This document shows positions 29,676-39,785 of a DNA stretch of 64,000 nucleotides, piece by piece; position 1 is the first letter of the stretch, and the number at the start of each line of letters is the position of its first letter. The DNA lies in NCBI GenBank assembly GCA_001599355.1, contig BCGQ01000005.1:438222-502221 (forward strand), in the 5' to 3' direction. A program made the position numbers and the translations under genes. The stretch comes from Nakazawaea peltata. Lineage: Eukaryota; Ascomycota; Pichiomycetes; Alaninales; Pachysolenaceae. The notes under the pieces are model-generated. The model ran no database searches. It worked only from the letters and a program-made list of their open reading frames with translations, and was not told the DNA's origin.

Positions 29676-32051
29676 CTAATCTTCGTCACTGTCGTCATCG
29701 ATCTCAATATCAATCGCGTCCGGATTCTTGGGCTTTGTAATACTCAGGTTAATACTTGAAACTTTTGGACCATCTGATGATTTGACAAACCCTTCTAAAG
29801 CTTGATTAGCAAGCTTTCCAAACTTGTTTTCGCAAATCCTCTTGAAACGTAACATCTCCTTGAAAGTCTCCTCATCTCCATGTACTAATTCGAAGGATTT
29901 CCAGAACTCTTCAAGATCGCCTAGTAATTTCAGATTTCGGCTTTCAATAATTGCTTCGTAAACGTTCTTTAATAAGAACCGGGCTCTATTCAATTCCTTT
30001 GCTGTCAGTTCCAATTTCACAAACTCTTTGACAAACTGAACGTAGTCCTGAGATAATGGGAGATCTTCATCATTGATAATCCTTTCATATACCGGTCTTA
30101 ATTTTGACACATCTCCTCCATAATATTCCAGAGTCTTGGTGACGAGGAACTTGTAGAGGACCAATTTAGAGCTGAAGGATGTACATTTGGTGAGCCCTAT
30201 CTCGTATATCCTGAACATCTTAGTGATATTCTTTGCTTCCTCTTCAAATTTCGCATACAAAACAATGACATCGTGGAATTTATCCAAGGGGCAGCTGTCG
30301 ATGAACTGATCAAAAGTGTCTCTTATTCTTTCTTTTGAAATTTTGATCAACTTGGAAAACTTCAATAGTTTAGTGAGGTAGATGTTCCAAATTTCATAGA
30401 CAACCGGGTAATGAAATAGGTTGATCCCCTTCTCATACACGGACAAACTCTTCTCATACATTTCCTGATCTTCATAGAAGCCGGCGAAATTAATAATCGT
30501 GATAGGTTTGGCAATCTTTTGGTCTATGATTGTTTCGTATACTTGAGTTGTCTTAGCAATGTCTCCACTACTTTCCACTAAATCTAAGTAGAAGGACCAA
30601 AGTTTGAAAGATCTAGAAGCTCTCAGTTGAACAGGGGCTGAAGTATCATTATAATTTACTTTTACAGTCTCTCCCAACATCAACAGTTTCTCCAAGACGG
30701 CCATCAGACGGTCGAAATCGTCATGGTTCAATTCTATATTGGCCCATTCCAACCAAACCGTCACCAAATCGTCAACATTACCGAACGGAACATTCACACA
30801 TTTACTGAGAATGACTCGAGCCGTGTCTAAATCACCATTGGCTTCATATATTCCCAGATACAGTAACCAAAGTTTATTTAAATCCTTTGGCAGGACCTTT
30901 GGATCGATTGTCATGATTGCTTTGACATAAGTTTCTAAAATCTCCTTCAATTGAGTCTCTTTGTCATACAATTCTACTCTTTTAAGCCAATATGATACGT
31001 TGTTGGGTTCATTTTTCAAATAGATCTCATTGAGCATGAATTCTCGGTTCCCCATTAAGGTTTCGAAGTGAGTCATCTCGGATTCCAATGACGAGTCATT
31101 AGTTTCCATCAAGGATTCAATCAACTTCTCCTCAAATTCAAGATACTCATCGTAAATAGAGGTGAACTCTGGTACAGACTCACATTCGGCCAATCCTGTG
31201 TCAAATATTTGTTGGGAACGATCGAAATCTTTGACGGAAGTGTAATATGAGGCCCATTTGATGAGTAACTTGGATTTCTGGTCAGGAAAGTTCTTTATTG
31301 CCGACTTAATCTCGGTGTCTAGTCTATCACTCACTTTATAACTAGCCAAAACTGATATAAATTTCCATGTAGTTGCAAACTCGTTGTCTAAAGCTACTTT
31401 GATCGTGCTATCCGAAAGATATTGCTCGAAAATCTTGATTAAATCGGTTAACTGGGTCACTGTAGCAAAATCTATCACCTTATCTAGAATGGTTTCGTAA
31501 TCCCATGGGGTCTCAATCTCTTTAAATGCCACTTTAAACATGAAATATCTCCTGACAAGAGCGAAATCCCTTGTAAAATCGGCAAATTGCAAGGCTATAG
31601 GCCAAATTTGAAAATGATGATGAATGGGAAGTGTCACAAGTGATTGATTAATCTTGGTGTTAATGAGCTCAGCTATCGAATTGTCCTTCTGCAGTACAAG
31701 ATAACTCAAATATTTGACCCAAATCTCCGGGTATTTCTCTAAATCATTCAGGAGAGCAGTCTCAAACGTATCAATGATATTGTCCAGTGGTTGAACTGTA
31801 TCAAGTTTCAAGTCCAATATGAGATTCCACAACTTAAAGGAACGGTTCAAGTATCGTACAGCTCTTGATAATATGAATAACAAGTTTGTATAAGACGTTT
31901 GGACATTTTTAGCGCCCATAGGCTGGGAGGATCTCTTGTAATGGTAGTATTCTAACCATGTGTCGAGATCGTAAGGGTCACGGACCAACTTCTGTTCATA
32001 CGCAATGTCTTCTTCGGTCACCACAAATCTCCCAATTACCACACTACTCAT
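29676..32051 (-). CDS. SYF1: Syf1, HAT-repeat pre-mRNA splicing factor
   Basis: 791 residues from ATG 32049-32051; the frame is open upstream only from a GTG at 32063. The start ...VTEEDIAYEQKLVRDPYDLDTWLEYYHYK is the classic Syf1/XAB2 N-terminus. The protein continues as HAT (half-a-TPR) repeats with paired Trp/Tyr/Glu positions such as FKLWNLILDL, PEIWVKYLSYL and VYEIWNIYLTKLL, and has an acidic tail (IEIDDDSDED). Syf1 is a scaffold of the NineTeen complex in the active spliceosome. Length is slightly below S. cerevisiae Syf1 (859). Confidence 0.9.
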   Translation of the reverse strand: MSSVVIGRFVVTEEDIAYEQKLVRDPYDLDTWLEYYHYKRSSQPMGAKNVQTSYTNLLFILSRAVRYLNRSFKLWNLILDLKLDTVQPLDNIIDTFETALLNDLEKYPEIWVKYLSYLVLQKDNSIAELINTKINQSLVTLPIHHHFQIWPIALQFADFTRDFALVRRYFMFKVAFKEIETPWDYETILDKVIDFATVTQLTDLIKIFEQYLSDSTIKVALDNEFATTWKFISVLASYKVSDRLDTEIKSAIKNFPDQKSKLLIKWASYYTSVKDFDRSQQIFDTGLAECESVPEFTSIYDEYLEFEEKLIESLMETNDSSLESEMTHFETLMGNREFMLNEIYLKNEPNNVSYWLKRVELYDKETQLKEILETYVKAIMTIDPKVLPKDLNKLWLLYLGIYEANGDLDTARVILSKCVNVPFGNVDDLVTVWLEWANIELNHDDFDRLMAVLEKLLMLGETVKVNYNDTSAPVQLRASRSFKLWSFYLDLVESSGDIAKTTQVYETIIDQKIAKPITIINFAGFYEDQEMYEKSLSVYEKGINLFHYPVVYEIWNIYLTKLLKFSKLIKISKERIRDTFDQFIDSCPLDKFHDVIVLYAKFEEEAKNITKMFRIYEIGLTKCTSFSSKLVLYKFLVTKTLEYYGGDVSKLRPVYERIINDEDLPLSQDYVQFVKEFVKLELTAKELNRARFLLKNVYEAIIESRNLKLLGDLEEFWKSFELVHGDEETFKEMLRFKRICENKFGKLANQALEGFVKSSDGPKVSSINLSITKPKNPDAIDIEIDDDSDED

Positions 32052-32371
32052 CTTGGTGGTCACTATCTCCTGGTCACCGTCTCCTAGTCACCACCTCCAC
32101 AAGATTTGGTGATGGGCTTCTTTAATAAAAATTTGCCACAGCAAAATACGAATATCGGATTTGAAAACTTGAAAGTTATCAGAAAAGACGAGCAAAAGGA
32201 AGAGCAAAAGGAAGAAGAAAAAGAAGAGCAAACTACGAACAACTGTCTGCTGCTTTGAGGAAAAAACAGCCAAAAAAGTTGAAATGAAAGAAAAGTCGGC
32301 GGTAAATTGGCAGGACTTGTTACGATAGCGATTGGGATCCATCTAATTAGAGTGACAATTGTGTTGAGAAG
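32052..32371. other. Divergent promoter SYF1 / VMA8
   Basis: 320 bases with a purine-rich stretch (AAAAGGAAGAGC type repeats at about 32187-32230) and no gene. Confidence 0.5.
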
Positions 32372-33203
32372 ATGTCTGGAGCTGGTAATAGGTAGGTATT
32401 TGTTATGACAGATCGAGAATTGGGATGATACTAATGAGAGGTATAGAGAACTGGTGTTTCCTACCAGAATGACGCTTGGTGTCATGAAGACCAAATTAAA
32501 GGGGGCTCAACAAGGTCATTCTCTTTTGAAAAGAAAGTCTGAGGCTTTGACTAAGAGATTCAGAGATATTACGAGAAGAATTGATGATGCTAAGAGAAAG
32601 ATGGGTCGTGTTATGGAGACAGCTCTGTTCTCCTTGGCCGAGGTTTCTTATGCTACAGGATCTAATATCAGTTACCAAGTACAAGAGAGTGTTAAGAATC
32701 CAAGATTCAAGATTAAGGCCAGACAGGAGAACGTCAGTGGTGTTTACTTACCTCTGTTTGAGATGGATTTGGATGAATCCATTAACGATTTCAAGTTGAC
32801 CGGTTTGGGTAGAGGTGGACAGCAGGTACAGAAGTGTAAGAATGTATACACCAAGGCTGTAGAGACATTGGTAGAGTTGGCTTCTTTGCAAACTGCTTTC
32901 ATCATTTTGGACGAGGTCATTAAGGTCACCAATAGAAGAGTCAACGCTATCGAACATGTCATCATTCCAAGAACCGAAAACACCATTGCTTATATAAATT
33001 CCGAATTGGATGAATTGGATAGAGAAGAGTTCTACAGATTGAAGAAGGTTCAAGAGAAAAAGTTGCAGAAGGCTGCTCTGGAAGATGCCGAAATCAAGCT
33101 GAAGATGCTCGCTAATCTGTCTTCTTCTGCTCCTGTTAAGAGTGAAGCTGAAGAAGCTGGAGATCTTTTGAATGGCGAGGAGAACGACGATGTCATTTTC
33201 TGA
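32372..33203 (+). CDS. VMA8: V-type ATPase subunit D (Vma8), one intron
   Basis: Two exons: 32372-32391 and 32447-33203, giving 258 residues (yeast Vma8 is 256). The short first exon supplies MSGAGN plus two bases of an Arg codon, exactly the start of yeast Vma8, and joins in frame to the remaining [12 protein letters not shown]. Exon 2 holds the family core: [20 protein letters not shown], the long coiled coil, and [18 protein letters not shown] near the C-terminus. Subunit D is the central rotor stalk of the V1 sector that couples ATP hydrolysis to proton pumping into the vacuole. Without the exon the gene would seem to lack an ATG before residue 15. Confidence 0.93.
32392..32446 (+). other. 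VMA8 spliceosomal intron, 55 nt
   Basis: Donor GTAGGT, branch TACTAAT at 32429-32435 and acceptor TATAG. The branch adenosine is 12 bases from the acceptor G. The join restores the conserved N-terminus in frame. Confidence 0.88.
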
Positions 33204-33461
33204 TGTTATATATCTTTTATTTCATATACCTACTCTAGAGGGTTCATCAACAATGCTAATACGGTTTATTGATTGTAGATTGAGGGAATTTCCTGTTTGG
33301 GATATTCCAAATTAGGCATTTATAATTTCTGCTTCAATTCATGATTTTGATTTCCATTTATAGATATTGCCATATCAGGAAATTATGCATTATCACCCTC
33401 ATTTTATCCAATTTAAGAGTTTAACTATTAATTTGATAGTAGCAATTGACTGAAGTTTAAC

Positions 33462-35042
33462 ATGAGACTGGTTCTTTTTGTGATTCTGGCCTTTTTGGGA
33501 GTTGGGAATTGTTTATCAGTTCAATTGGAACTTTCAAATGACCAAAACAAGGTAGATACCATAGCGGACAAGAGCACTGAGACGGAAGCCTCGGGTCAAA
33601 TGGTCTTGGGGTTCGAAGATTACAATATTTCAGAGGAGGAATACCAAAATGCGCTCCAATTATACCATATGGAGGATCCAAATGAGAAGAGGATTGTTTT
33701 ATATGAGCAGAGAGGTCAAGTTAAGGTCGAAATTGTGTCTGAAATAGACAAGTTCAGTCTTAAAAGAAACGGAATTCGCTTCGAGGACATCACCGATTAT
33801 CTGCAGAACTATCTTGAGATCGGTTCTGATGAAATTTTCGATATTGAGAAGGTTGCGGATTATAATATTAAGGCTGAAGTGTCATTCAATCGTTATACTT
33901 ATCCAAATGCTTCTGAATTTCACTTAGATGAAGTCCATAAATTGGCTGAACAGATCGATACTAAAGGTATTCTTGGGAAGTTGACTGACTTCACTAGCTT
34001 TTACTCGAGATATTACAAAGCTGACTCAGGTGTAGAATCTCAGATCTGGCTTTATAATCAGATTTTAGGTATGGTACCTGAAACGGATGAATATGTAGAG
34101 GTGACTTTATTTGATCATCAAAAATGGAGTCAGAAATCGATTATTGTGACTTTATATGGAGAGAATGCGGTCAAAGATGAGAAAAAACCCGGGAAATTCA
34201 CCGATAAGGGACCTGTAGTAGTATTAGGAGCTCATCAGGATTCTGCCAATGCATTTTTCCCGAAATATTTAGCTGCTCCTGGGGCAGATGATGATGGAAG
34301 TGGGACTATCACTATTTTAGAAACTTTGAGGATCATATTGGAAAGTAAAATCAAATTCAAAAACACAATTGAGTTCCATTTCTACTCTGCTGAGGAGCTG
34401 GGATTATTGGGGTCATTGGATATCTTCAATTGGTACAAAAAGAAAGGCGTGCAGGTCATTTCCATGCTCCAACAAGATATGACTGGATTTATTCAAAGGA
34501 CAATTGATGCTGGAGTTCCCGAACATCTTGGAGTTATGACCGATTACACTTCTCCAGAGTTGTATGAGTTCATAATTGATGTGATCGAACTGTATAGTCT
34601 GCTCCCTCCATTGCTGACAAAGTGTGGTTATGCTTGTAGTGATCATTGTTCTCTGGCTCAAAATGGATACCCTGCTATTATGGTGGTTGAGTCAAAGATG
34701 GACTATGATAACCCTTTTATTCACAGCAGAGGTGACACTGTAGGCCAGTTATCGATAAGCCACATCGCTGAGAGTGTCAAGATGGATTTAGGTTACATCT
34801 ACGAGCTTGGAAGTGCTTCTGAATTTGAGGTCATCGGCTCCATCTCAGTCAATATTGCTACTTTTAGTAATAGGCTAAGAAGATGGTTTTATAGTCATTT
34901 TGACGAGATTTGTCTCTTTATGTTGGTCTGGTGTACTATGACGACGGTTCTGGTGGTTAAGTTAGTTCAAGAAGCTGGGATCAGGAAGAGAATCCGGAAC
35001 TTCATTTTAAGAAGAAAGTACCATTTCTTACAGAATCTGTAG
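33462..35042 (+). CDS. Secretory M28 family zinc aminopeptidase with C-terminal membrane segment
   Basis: 526 residues. Signal peptide MRLVLFVILAFLGVGNCLS. All five M28 metal ligands are visible: GAHQDS (His), PGADDDGSGT (bridging Asp), YSAEELGLLG (catalytic Glu and metal Glu), QQDMTGF (Asp) and FIHSRGDT (His). This is the M28E leucyl-aminopeptidase layout known from fungi. A hydrophobic stretch near residues 484-503 (EICLFMLVWCTMTTVLVVKLV) followed by basic residues suggests type I membrane anchoring with a short cytosolic tail, unusual for this normally soluble family. A palindromic GTGTCAC/GTGACAC hairpin directly follows the stop. Confidence 0.88.
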   Translation: MRLVLFVILAFLGVGNCLSVQLELSNDQNKVDTIADKSTETEASGQMVLGFEDYNISEEEYQNALQLYHMEDPNEKRIVLYEQRGQVKVEIVSEIDKFSLKRNGIRFEDITDYLQNYLEIGSDEIFDIEKVADYNIKAEVSFNRYTYPNASEFHLDEVHKLAEQIDTKGILGKLTDFTSFYSRYYKADSGVESQIWLYNQILGMVPETDEYVEVTLFDHQKWSQKSIIVTLYGENAVKDEKKPGKFTDKGPVVVLGAHQDSANAFFPKYLAAPGADDDGSGTITILETLRIILESKIKFKNTIEFHFYSAEELGLLGSLDIFNWYKKKGVQVISMLQQDMTGFIQRTIDAGVPEHLGVMTDYTSPELYEFIIDVIELYSLLPPLLTKCGYACSDHCSLAQNGYPAIMVVESKMDYDNPFIHSRGDTVGQLSISHIAESVKMDLGYIYELGSASEFEVIGSISVNIATFSNRLRRWFYSHFDEICLFMLVWCTMTTVLVVKLVQEAGIRKRIRNFILRRKYHFLQNL

Positions 35043-35057
35043 TGTCACGGTGACACT
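35041..35057. terminator. Inverted repeat at the 3' end of the M28 peptidase gene
   Basis: AGTGTCAC-G-GTGACACT, eight paired bases around one centre base, overlapping the stop region. A related GTGACACAGTGACA lies at 35111-35125. It could be a 3'-end hairpin or a pair of factor-binding half-sites. Confidence 0.35.
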
Positions 35058-35071
35058 GCGCGGGGAAATTT

Positions 35072-35077
35072 ACGCGT
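35072..35077. promoter_or_regulatory. MluI cell-cycle box (ACGCGT) upstream of the Est3-like gene
   Basis: ACGCGT lies 141-146 bases before the ATG at 35218. It is the consensus of MBF, which drives G1/S genes in yeasts. Confidence 0.4.
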
Positions 35078-35150
35078 ATAATTTTTTATGAGATGAGGAA
35101 ATAAATTTGTAGTGACACAGTGACATTGTAGATTGAAATATCCGAAATGG

Positions 35151-35186
35151 GCACAAGTAGCCACAAGTAGCCACAAGTAGCCACAG
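35151..35186. repeat. Decamer repeat CCACAAGTAG
   Basis: Three full near-identical copies (the first begins G) and a partial fourth, immediately upstream of the Est3-like gene. Confidence 0.85.
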
Positions 35187-35217
35187 TGAAAAACTAGCCA
35201 CAATTAACCCCCAATCA

Positions 35218-35757
35218 ATGCCACAACCAATAGCCAAACACCATGGCTCTACCGAACCTTCCAATATCCTCCTCGAATCATGGCTTCTACCCACACTACT
35301 CCAACATAAATCACCTCTTCTGCTTCATTTCAAATCCCAAAAATTATTGAAGATTATTAAGGTCGTTCAAATTTCACCAATTGATGGAGCAAGACTCCTT
35401 GTATCGGATGCCACTCATCTCATCCTCGCCCAAATTCCTCTGGAAGTGGTTCTGGAACACGAAAGAGAATCCAGATCCAGATTCACCCAAAATATCAAAA
35501 ACACAATCATCATAGTGCCATTCACCAAATTCACATTCCTCTCAAAACAAGAAGTGTTCAAACAGTTCGGGATCTTGGTGGACTCGTCTAAAGTGCTTCA
35601 GAAGTACGCAGTGGCTGAGCTTGCGGATTTCAATTTTTTCAACCGAGATCAGCCCGCGTCCTTCAATGTGATCCCATGGATTTATCACGACGACAACTAC
35701 AAATTGTTTGGAGACGAGATGCTTCAAGCCGAAATAGATCCCTTCCCAGTCATTTAA
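35218..35757 (+). CDS. EST3: Est3-like OB-fold protein (candidate telomerase subunit)
   Basis: 179 residues, close to the 181 of S. cerevisiae Est3. The pattern ILLESWLLPTLL near the N-terminus (Est3/TPP1 proteins start their OB fold with an L-x-PW/SW segment), then LLKIIKVVQI, LLVSDATHLILAQIP and NTIIIVPFTKFTF resemble the strands AKITKF, IRDSSHQILVEF and CLMIIGDADLVYV of yeast Est3. Est3 is a regulatory subunit of telomerase. S. cerevisiae EST3 needs a +1 ribosomal frameshift; here the frame is continuous. The match is by pattern only, and another small OB-fold protein is possible. Confidence 0.5.
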   Translation: MPQPIAKHHGSTEPSNILLESWLLPTLLQHKSPLLLHFKSQKLLKIIKVVQISPIDGARLLVSDATHLILAQIPLEVVLEHERESRSRFTQNIKNTIIIVPFTKFTFLSKQEVFKQFGILVDSSKVLQKYAVAELADFNFFNRDQPASFNVIPWIYHDDNYKLFGDEMLQAEIDPFPVI

Positions 35758-35826
35758 TGAATAAACATGTACATGTATTTTGGATTTTTTTATAGTAATA
35801 TATGTATTTACAAGCTAGTGAAGCGT

Positions 35827-36999
35827 TCACTTTCTTCTCTTCTCCTTACCTCTTGGTCTATCTTGGACCTTGTTCTTGTTTTGGTTCTTACCTCTTCTGG
35901 TCTTGTAACCTCCCTTGGCCAAGACACCCCATGGGGACATGGAATGTTTGTTGGACTTGGATTTACCTCTACCACCACCCATTGGATGGTCAACTTTGTT
36001 CATGGCAACACCTCTAACGGTTGGTCTGATACCTCTATGACGAGATCTACCAGCCTTACCTAAACTCTCCAAAAGATGAGCTACATTTGAGACAATACCG
36101 ATGGTAGCACAGGCATGGATGCTGACATAACGTTGTTCTCCGGAGGCTAAACTGATGATAGCCTTTTCACGCTCTGGGATCTTGGAAATGATACGAGCAT
36201 ATGTTCCGGCAGCTCTACAATATTTAGCACCTCCATACTTGGTCTCACCTACATTATGGACGATGGCACCGGTAGGAATCATGGAAATTGGCATACAGTT
36301 ACCCTTATGAGCAGTTTTGGCGTTTAAAATAGCAGGATCCATCTTGTTTCCCATCTCACTCCATAATTCCGGAGTAATTCCTGATCTGAAACTTTCAACA
36401 ATGTCACCAGCTCTCAAACCATCACAAGCTATAATATAAGATAACTCACCAGTTTGGTTATGCTTCAACAATGCAATATGAGAAGTTCTATTAGGGTCGT
36501 ATTCAATTCTGACAACGGTTTGAGGACCAGGTTGACGTCTAACAAAGTCGACCCATCTTAATCTACGTTGATGTCCACCACCTCTATGTCTAACAGTAAT
36601 TCTACCAGTATGATTTCTACCACTCTGACTGACTTTTCTCGTAGTCAAATCCTTGACTGGACCCCCCTTCCAAAGATAAGGGTAAATAGGTCTTCTCCAC
36701 CATCTTAAACCTGGGGAAGTTGGCTTTAATTTCTTCAACTTGACATTAATCGACAGCTCCTTCAGTTGTCTTCTAACCAATCTATCTTGTCTTTCCAAAT
36801 CAGTCAAATCAGTATTGTCAGGTACCAACTTCAACAGAGATCTTGAAATGGTCAAAGGCTCCGGCTGAGAAGAAGATGAAGTCTCATCCAGTTGAGTCGC
36901 AAGTCCTCTAAATCCCACAATCGTACGCGAAGACACAAGCGATGACATAGTCAACGCCGTTCCACGACGTAAACTGCTTATCAGAAACAAACCACTCAT
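35827..36999 (-). CDS. RML2: Mitochondrial ribosomal protein uL2m (Rml2)
   Basis: 390 residues from ATG 36997-36999 (the frame is open to a TTG at 37047); yeast Rml2 is 393. The N-terminus is an Arg/Ser-rich presequence. Core L2 motifs: [71 protein letters not shown] and [13 protein letters not shown]. The peptidyl-transferase-centre segment reads [10 protein letters not shown]: the first His (equivalent to bacterial His229) is kept, while the second, usually His, is Met. It is part of the mitochondrial large subunit, near the peptidyl transferase centre. The 3' end faces that of the Est3-like gene. Confidence 0.92.
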   Translation of the reverse strand: MSGLFLISSLRRGTALTMSSLVSSRTIVGFRGLATQLDETSSSSQPEPLTISRSLLKLVPDNTDLTDLERQDRLVRRQLKELSINVKLKKLKPTSPGLRWWRRPIYPYLWKGGPVKDLTTRKVSQSGRNHTGRITVRHRGGGHQRRLRWVDFVRRQPGPQTVVRIEYDPNRTSHIALLKHNQTGELSYIIACDGLRAGDIVESFRSGITPELWSEMGNKMDPAILNAKTAHKGNCMPISMIPTGAIVHNVGETKYGGAKYCRAAGTYARIISKIPEREKAIISLASGEQRYVSIHACATIGIVSNVAHLLESLGKAGRSRHRGIRPTVRGVAMNKVDHPMGGGRGKSKSNKHSMSPWGVLAKGGYKTRRGKNQNKNKVQDRPRGKEKRRK

Positions 37000-37331
37000 C
37001 GTTCTTGTTCTGCTATCGGCGCTTAACCACTGTCTTCTCCCCTTCAACTATCGATCAATTTTTTCACCATTTTTTTCGCTGACTGCCAAAATAATCACCG
37101 TGTCAATAAATCTCACAAGGTCGTGCACAACTCCCAAAATTCCCAACCCACCTCTTTTTTCTGGCCCCTCGTTCGCTCCTCCACATCCAATGAAAGTTGA
37201 GAATTTTCTCCTTTTCGTAGCGCAAAAAGAATTGGAAATTTTTTTCCCTCCTTTTCGTTGTTTTGATTGAATTGAAATTAATTGATTTATCAGGTAATCA
37301 ATCAATCAATTAAGGAGAAACAGATTTCAAT
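37000..37331. other. Divergent promoter RML2 / ATP5
   Basis: 332 bases shared by two mitochondrial genes. A CCAAT (about 37185) is a possible Hap-complex site; there is no other clear element. Confidence 0.4.
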
Positions 37332-37949
37332 ATGGCTTCCCGTATGTTCATCAGATCCATGGCCTCAGCTGCCCAAGCTGTGAAGGCTCCAAAACAATTG
37401 TACGGTTTGGACGGTACCTACGCTACCGCCTTGTACACCGCCGCTGCCAAATCTTCTTCCATTGAGAAGGCTGCCAGCTCCATGAAGTCGTTGAGCGACT
37501 TGATCAGCAAGGACCCAATTGTTCAACAGACACTTGAGAACCCAGCTTTGTCTCAAGATGACAGAACCATCGTTGTCCAAACTCTTTCCGAGAAGGTCAA
37601 GTTGGACTCTACTGTTTCTAACTTGTTGTCCGTATTGGCCGAGAACAACAGATTGGGTTTGTTCACTGACATCACCAAGCAATTCGCTATCTTGAACGAT
37701 GCTCACAACGGTATCGTTGAGGCTGTTGTCACTTCCACCAAGCCATTGGACTCCAAGATCTTGAAGAGATTATCCACTGCTTTGCAAGGTTCCGAATTTG
37801 TCGGTCAAGGTAAGACTTTGAAGATTAAGAACGATGTTAACCCTGATATCATGGGTGGTTTGATCGTTGAAGTTGCTGACCACACCGTTGACTTGTCTGT
37901 TGCTTCCAAGATCTCCAAGTTGAACAATGTTTTGAACGAATCTATCTAA
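37332..37949 (+). CDS. ATP5: ATP synthase OSCP subunit (Atp5)
   Basis: 205 residues (S. cerevisiae Atp5 is 212). Presequence [20 protein letters not shown], then the delta/OSCP family: [57 protein letters not shown] and the C-terminal signature [28 protein letters not shown]. The subunit links F1 to the peripheral stalk of mitochondrial ATP synthase. Codon use is strongly biased (TTG, GGT, AAG), as expected for a highly expressed gene. Confidence 0.95.
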   Translation: MASRMFIRSMASAAQAVKAPKQLYGLDGTYATALYTAAAKSSSIEKAASSMKSLSDLISKDPIVQQTLENPALSQDDRTIVVQTLSEKVKLDSTVSNLLSVLAENNRLGLFTDITKQFAILNDAHNGIVEAVVTSTKPLDSKILKRLSTALQGSEFVGQGKTLKIKNDVNPDIMGGLIVEVADHTVDLSVASKISKLNNVLNESI

Positions 37950-38477
37950 GCGATAAATCTTACAATTAAAACAACAAAAATCCAGCTTTTTCAATGAAGA
38001 ATTGACCATAATGGTTTCAACTTTTCATAATATTCGAAATGACTCCAAAGAAATAATCAGATTCATGGTTTTATCGTTATCAAGTTTGACAGTTACAAAA
38101 GGAACATTTGAAATGTATCCAATTTCTAGAGTTTTACATTGGTACCAGATATTTTATCATGTTTCTGATACGAGATAGATGACTTAGTTCTTCTATTAAC
38201 CAATTCATATAAAAATAAAATCTTAAGAATGATGATTCAGATGTTTAATTACTGTAGAATGAAATATTGTATGGGGCTAGATTTGGTGTACGGTTAATCC
38301 GGGGAATAACCCCAATTGCTACCAAACCATGTCCGATTACGACGGGGATTCTCTTAAAACCGAAAAAAAATCTACTGATTTTTTTAGATTAAATTGAGAA
38401 ACTGACGAGTATTCAAGGGGGTTACAAAACAGCTTGGAAAGGGCTCAATTGACAGAATTTAAGCTCAAGTTTTCAGA
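37950..38477. other. Intergenic ATP5 to COQ7
   Basis: 528 AT-rich bases: the 3' region of ATP5 and the promoter of COQ7. A small GGGG/CCCC hairpin lies near 38302-38314. No gene seen. Confidence 0.4.
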
Positions 38478-39179
38478 ATGAGAGTCTCTTTAACGAATTT
38501 CACCAAAAACAGCACCCGTTTATTCTCATCTTCATCATGTACAGCTGCCTCGAAGTCATCCAAATCCACTAAAGGTGAAGCGCTGAAGACCACAAAGCAT
38601 GCTCCCTTATCGAAACTGCAACTTGCGTTTTTGGAGAGACTCATCCGTGTAGACCAAGCCGGTGAATTAGGTGCCGATTACATCTACAATGGACAATATA
38701 TTCTGCTTTCTCAACGTCGTCCAGATTTACAGCCAGTATTAAAACATATGTGGGAGCAAGAAATTCATCACCACAATGTATTCAATGATTTACAAAGGAA
38801 AAGAAGAGTAAGACCTTCATTATTGACTCCAGTTTGGAAAGTAGGTGCTATGGCTTTAGGTCTTGGAACCGGACTCATGGGAAAAGAACTGGCTATGCTG
38901 TGTACTGAGCTGGTAGAAACCGTCATTGGAGGCCATTATAATGAGCAGTTAAGAGTGCTTTTAAACCAATTCCACGTAATGAATGAGAAGGGTGAGATGG
39001 TTGTAAGTGATGAAATCAAACAATTACAACAGATGGTAAGTCAATTTAGAGATGAAGAATTGGAACATTTAGATACAGCCGTAGAACATGACGCTCATGG
39101 AGCCAGACCTTACTGGTTGTTAACTGAGGCCATCAAGTTGACCTGTAGAGGAGCTATTTGGACCGCCGAAAGAATATAG
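38478..39179 (+). CDS. COQ7: Demethoxyubiquinone hydroxylase Coq7/Cat5
   Basis: 233 residues, the size of yeast Coq7. Di-iron hydroxylase of coenzyme Q synthesis, on the matrix side of the inner mitochondrial membrane. Presequence MRVSLTNFTKNSTRLFSSS. Iron ligands are visible: IRVDQAGELGA (Glu), MWEQEIHHHNVF (Glu and His), the Glu of ELxVETVIGGHY-type helix 3, and DEELEHLDT (Glu and His). In helix 3 three CTG codons (38889, 38898, 38910; residues 138, 141, 145) fall where yeast has three Ala and human Coq7 has Gly, Ala, Ala: direct evidence for Ala decoding of CUG. Confidence 0.95.
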   Translation: MRVSLTNFTKNSTRLFSSSSCTAASKSSKSTKGEALKTTKHAPLSKLQLAFLERLIRVDQAGELGADYIYNGQYILLSQRRPDLQPVLKHMWEQEIHHHNVFNDLQRKRRVRPSLLTPVWKVGAMALGLGTGLMGKELAMLCTELVETVIGGHYNEQLRVLLNQFHVMNEKGEMVVSDEIKQLQQMVSQFRDEELEHLDTAVEHDAHGARPYWLLTEAIKLTCRGAIWTAERI

Positions 39180-39212
39180 GATATATATATTACGTATGTT
39201 ATGAATAATAAA

Positions 39213-39785
39213 CTAAACTAACCCACTGTACAAATTCAAAGCTTCAACAATAGAAGGGTCAACCTTTGATCCCTCTTTAAATTCTTCAAATGAAATATAG
39301 CTGTCCTGGTTCTTATCGAAAGATTTGAACAACTTGTCAACTCTTTGTTCAGGGGTCTTTTCGTCCTCATCTAATTCAACCATATTGCCAATCATCTTAT
39401 ACATCAGTCTGACAATACTTAACATCTCGTCATATGTGATCTTCCCATCTTCATCGAGGTCATACAACTGGAACAGCCAAATCAATTTCTCTTCTAAAGT
39501 ACCCCTGGAAGTGATAGATAGCAGGATGATGAACTCTTTGAAATCGATGGACCCGTTACCGTTGGTATCGAATACCTTAAACACATAGTTACCAAACTCT
39601 GTTGGGTCACCAAATGGGAAGAACTGCTTGTAAATCTTAACGAATTCCTCCTTGCTCAACTCCCCTGAAGGACAATCCCGCTTGAATCCTTTGTACCATT
39701 GTTGTAACTCTCTTCTATCGAAGTAGGTGCTTTTCTTCAATGTTGCAATGTCGTCCTTTGATAATTTCGATGCTGCTTTACCCAT
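39213..39785 (-). CDS. FRQ1: Frequenin / neuronal calcium sensor homologue Frq1
   Basis: 190 residues, identical in length to yeast Frq1. MGKAASKLS provides the N-myristoylation glycine. EF-hand loops: [24 protein letters not shown] and [12 protein letters not shown], with the first EF-hand degenerate as in all NCS proteins (the [11 protein letters not shown] region). The ending [18 protein letters not shown] is the Frq1 signature. It activates the phosphatidylinositol 4-kinase Pik1 at the Golgi. A CTG at 39474-39476 (residue 104) replaces the invariant Ala of the W-A-F-x-L-Y-D motif, so it must encode Ala or a tolerated change. Confidence 0.95.
   Translation of the reverse strand: MGKAASKLSKDDIATLKKSTYFDRRELQQWYKGFKRDCPSGELSKEEFVKIYKQFFPFGDPTEFGNYVFKVFDTNGNGSIDFKEFIILLSITSRGTLEEKLIWLFQLYDLDEDGKITYDEMLSIVRLMYKMIGNMVELDEDEKTPEQRVDKLFKSFDKNQDSYISFEEFKEGSKVDPSIVEALNLYSGLV

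Noticed and set aside
38889-38912. CUG read as serine, as in the Candida/Debaryomyces clade
   Set aside because: The CTG sites match alanine, not serine: the Frq1 W-A-F motif, the Fas2 linker and the Glu-Ala repeat all favour Ala. Serine would fit Coq7 only loosely.
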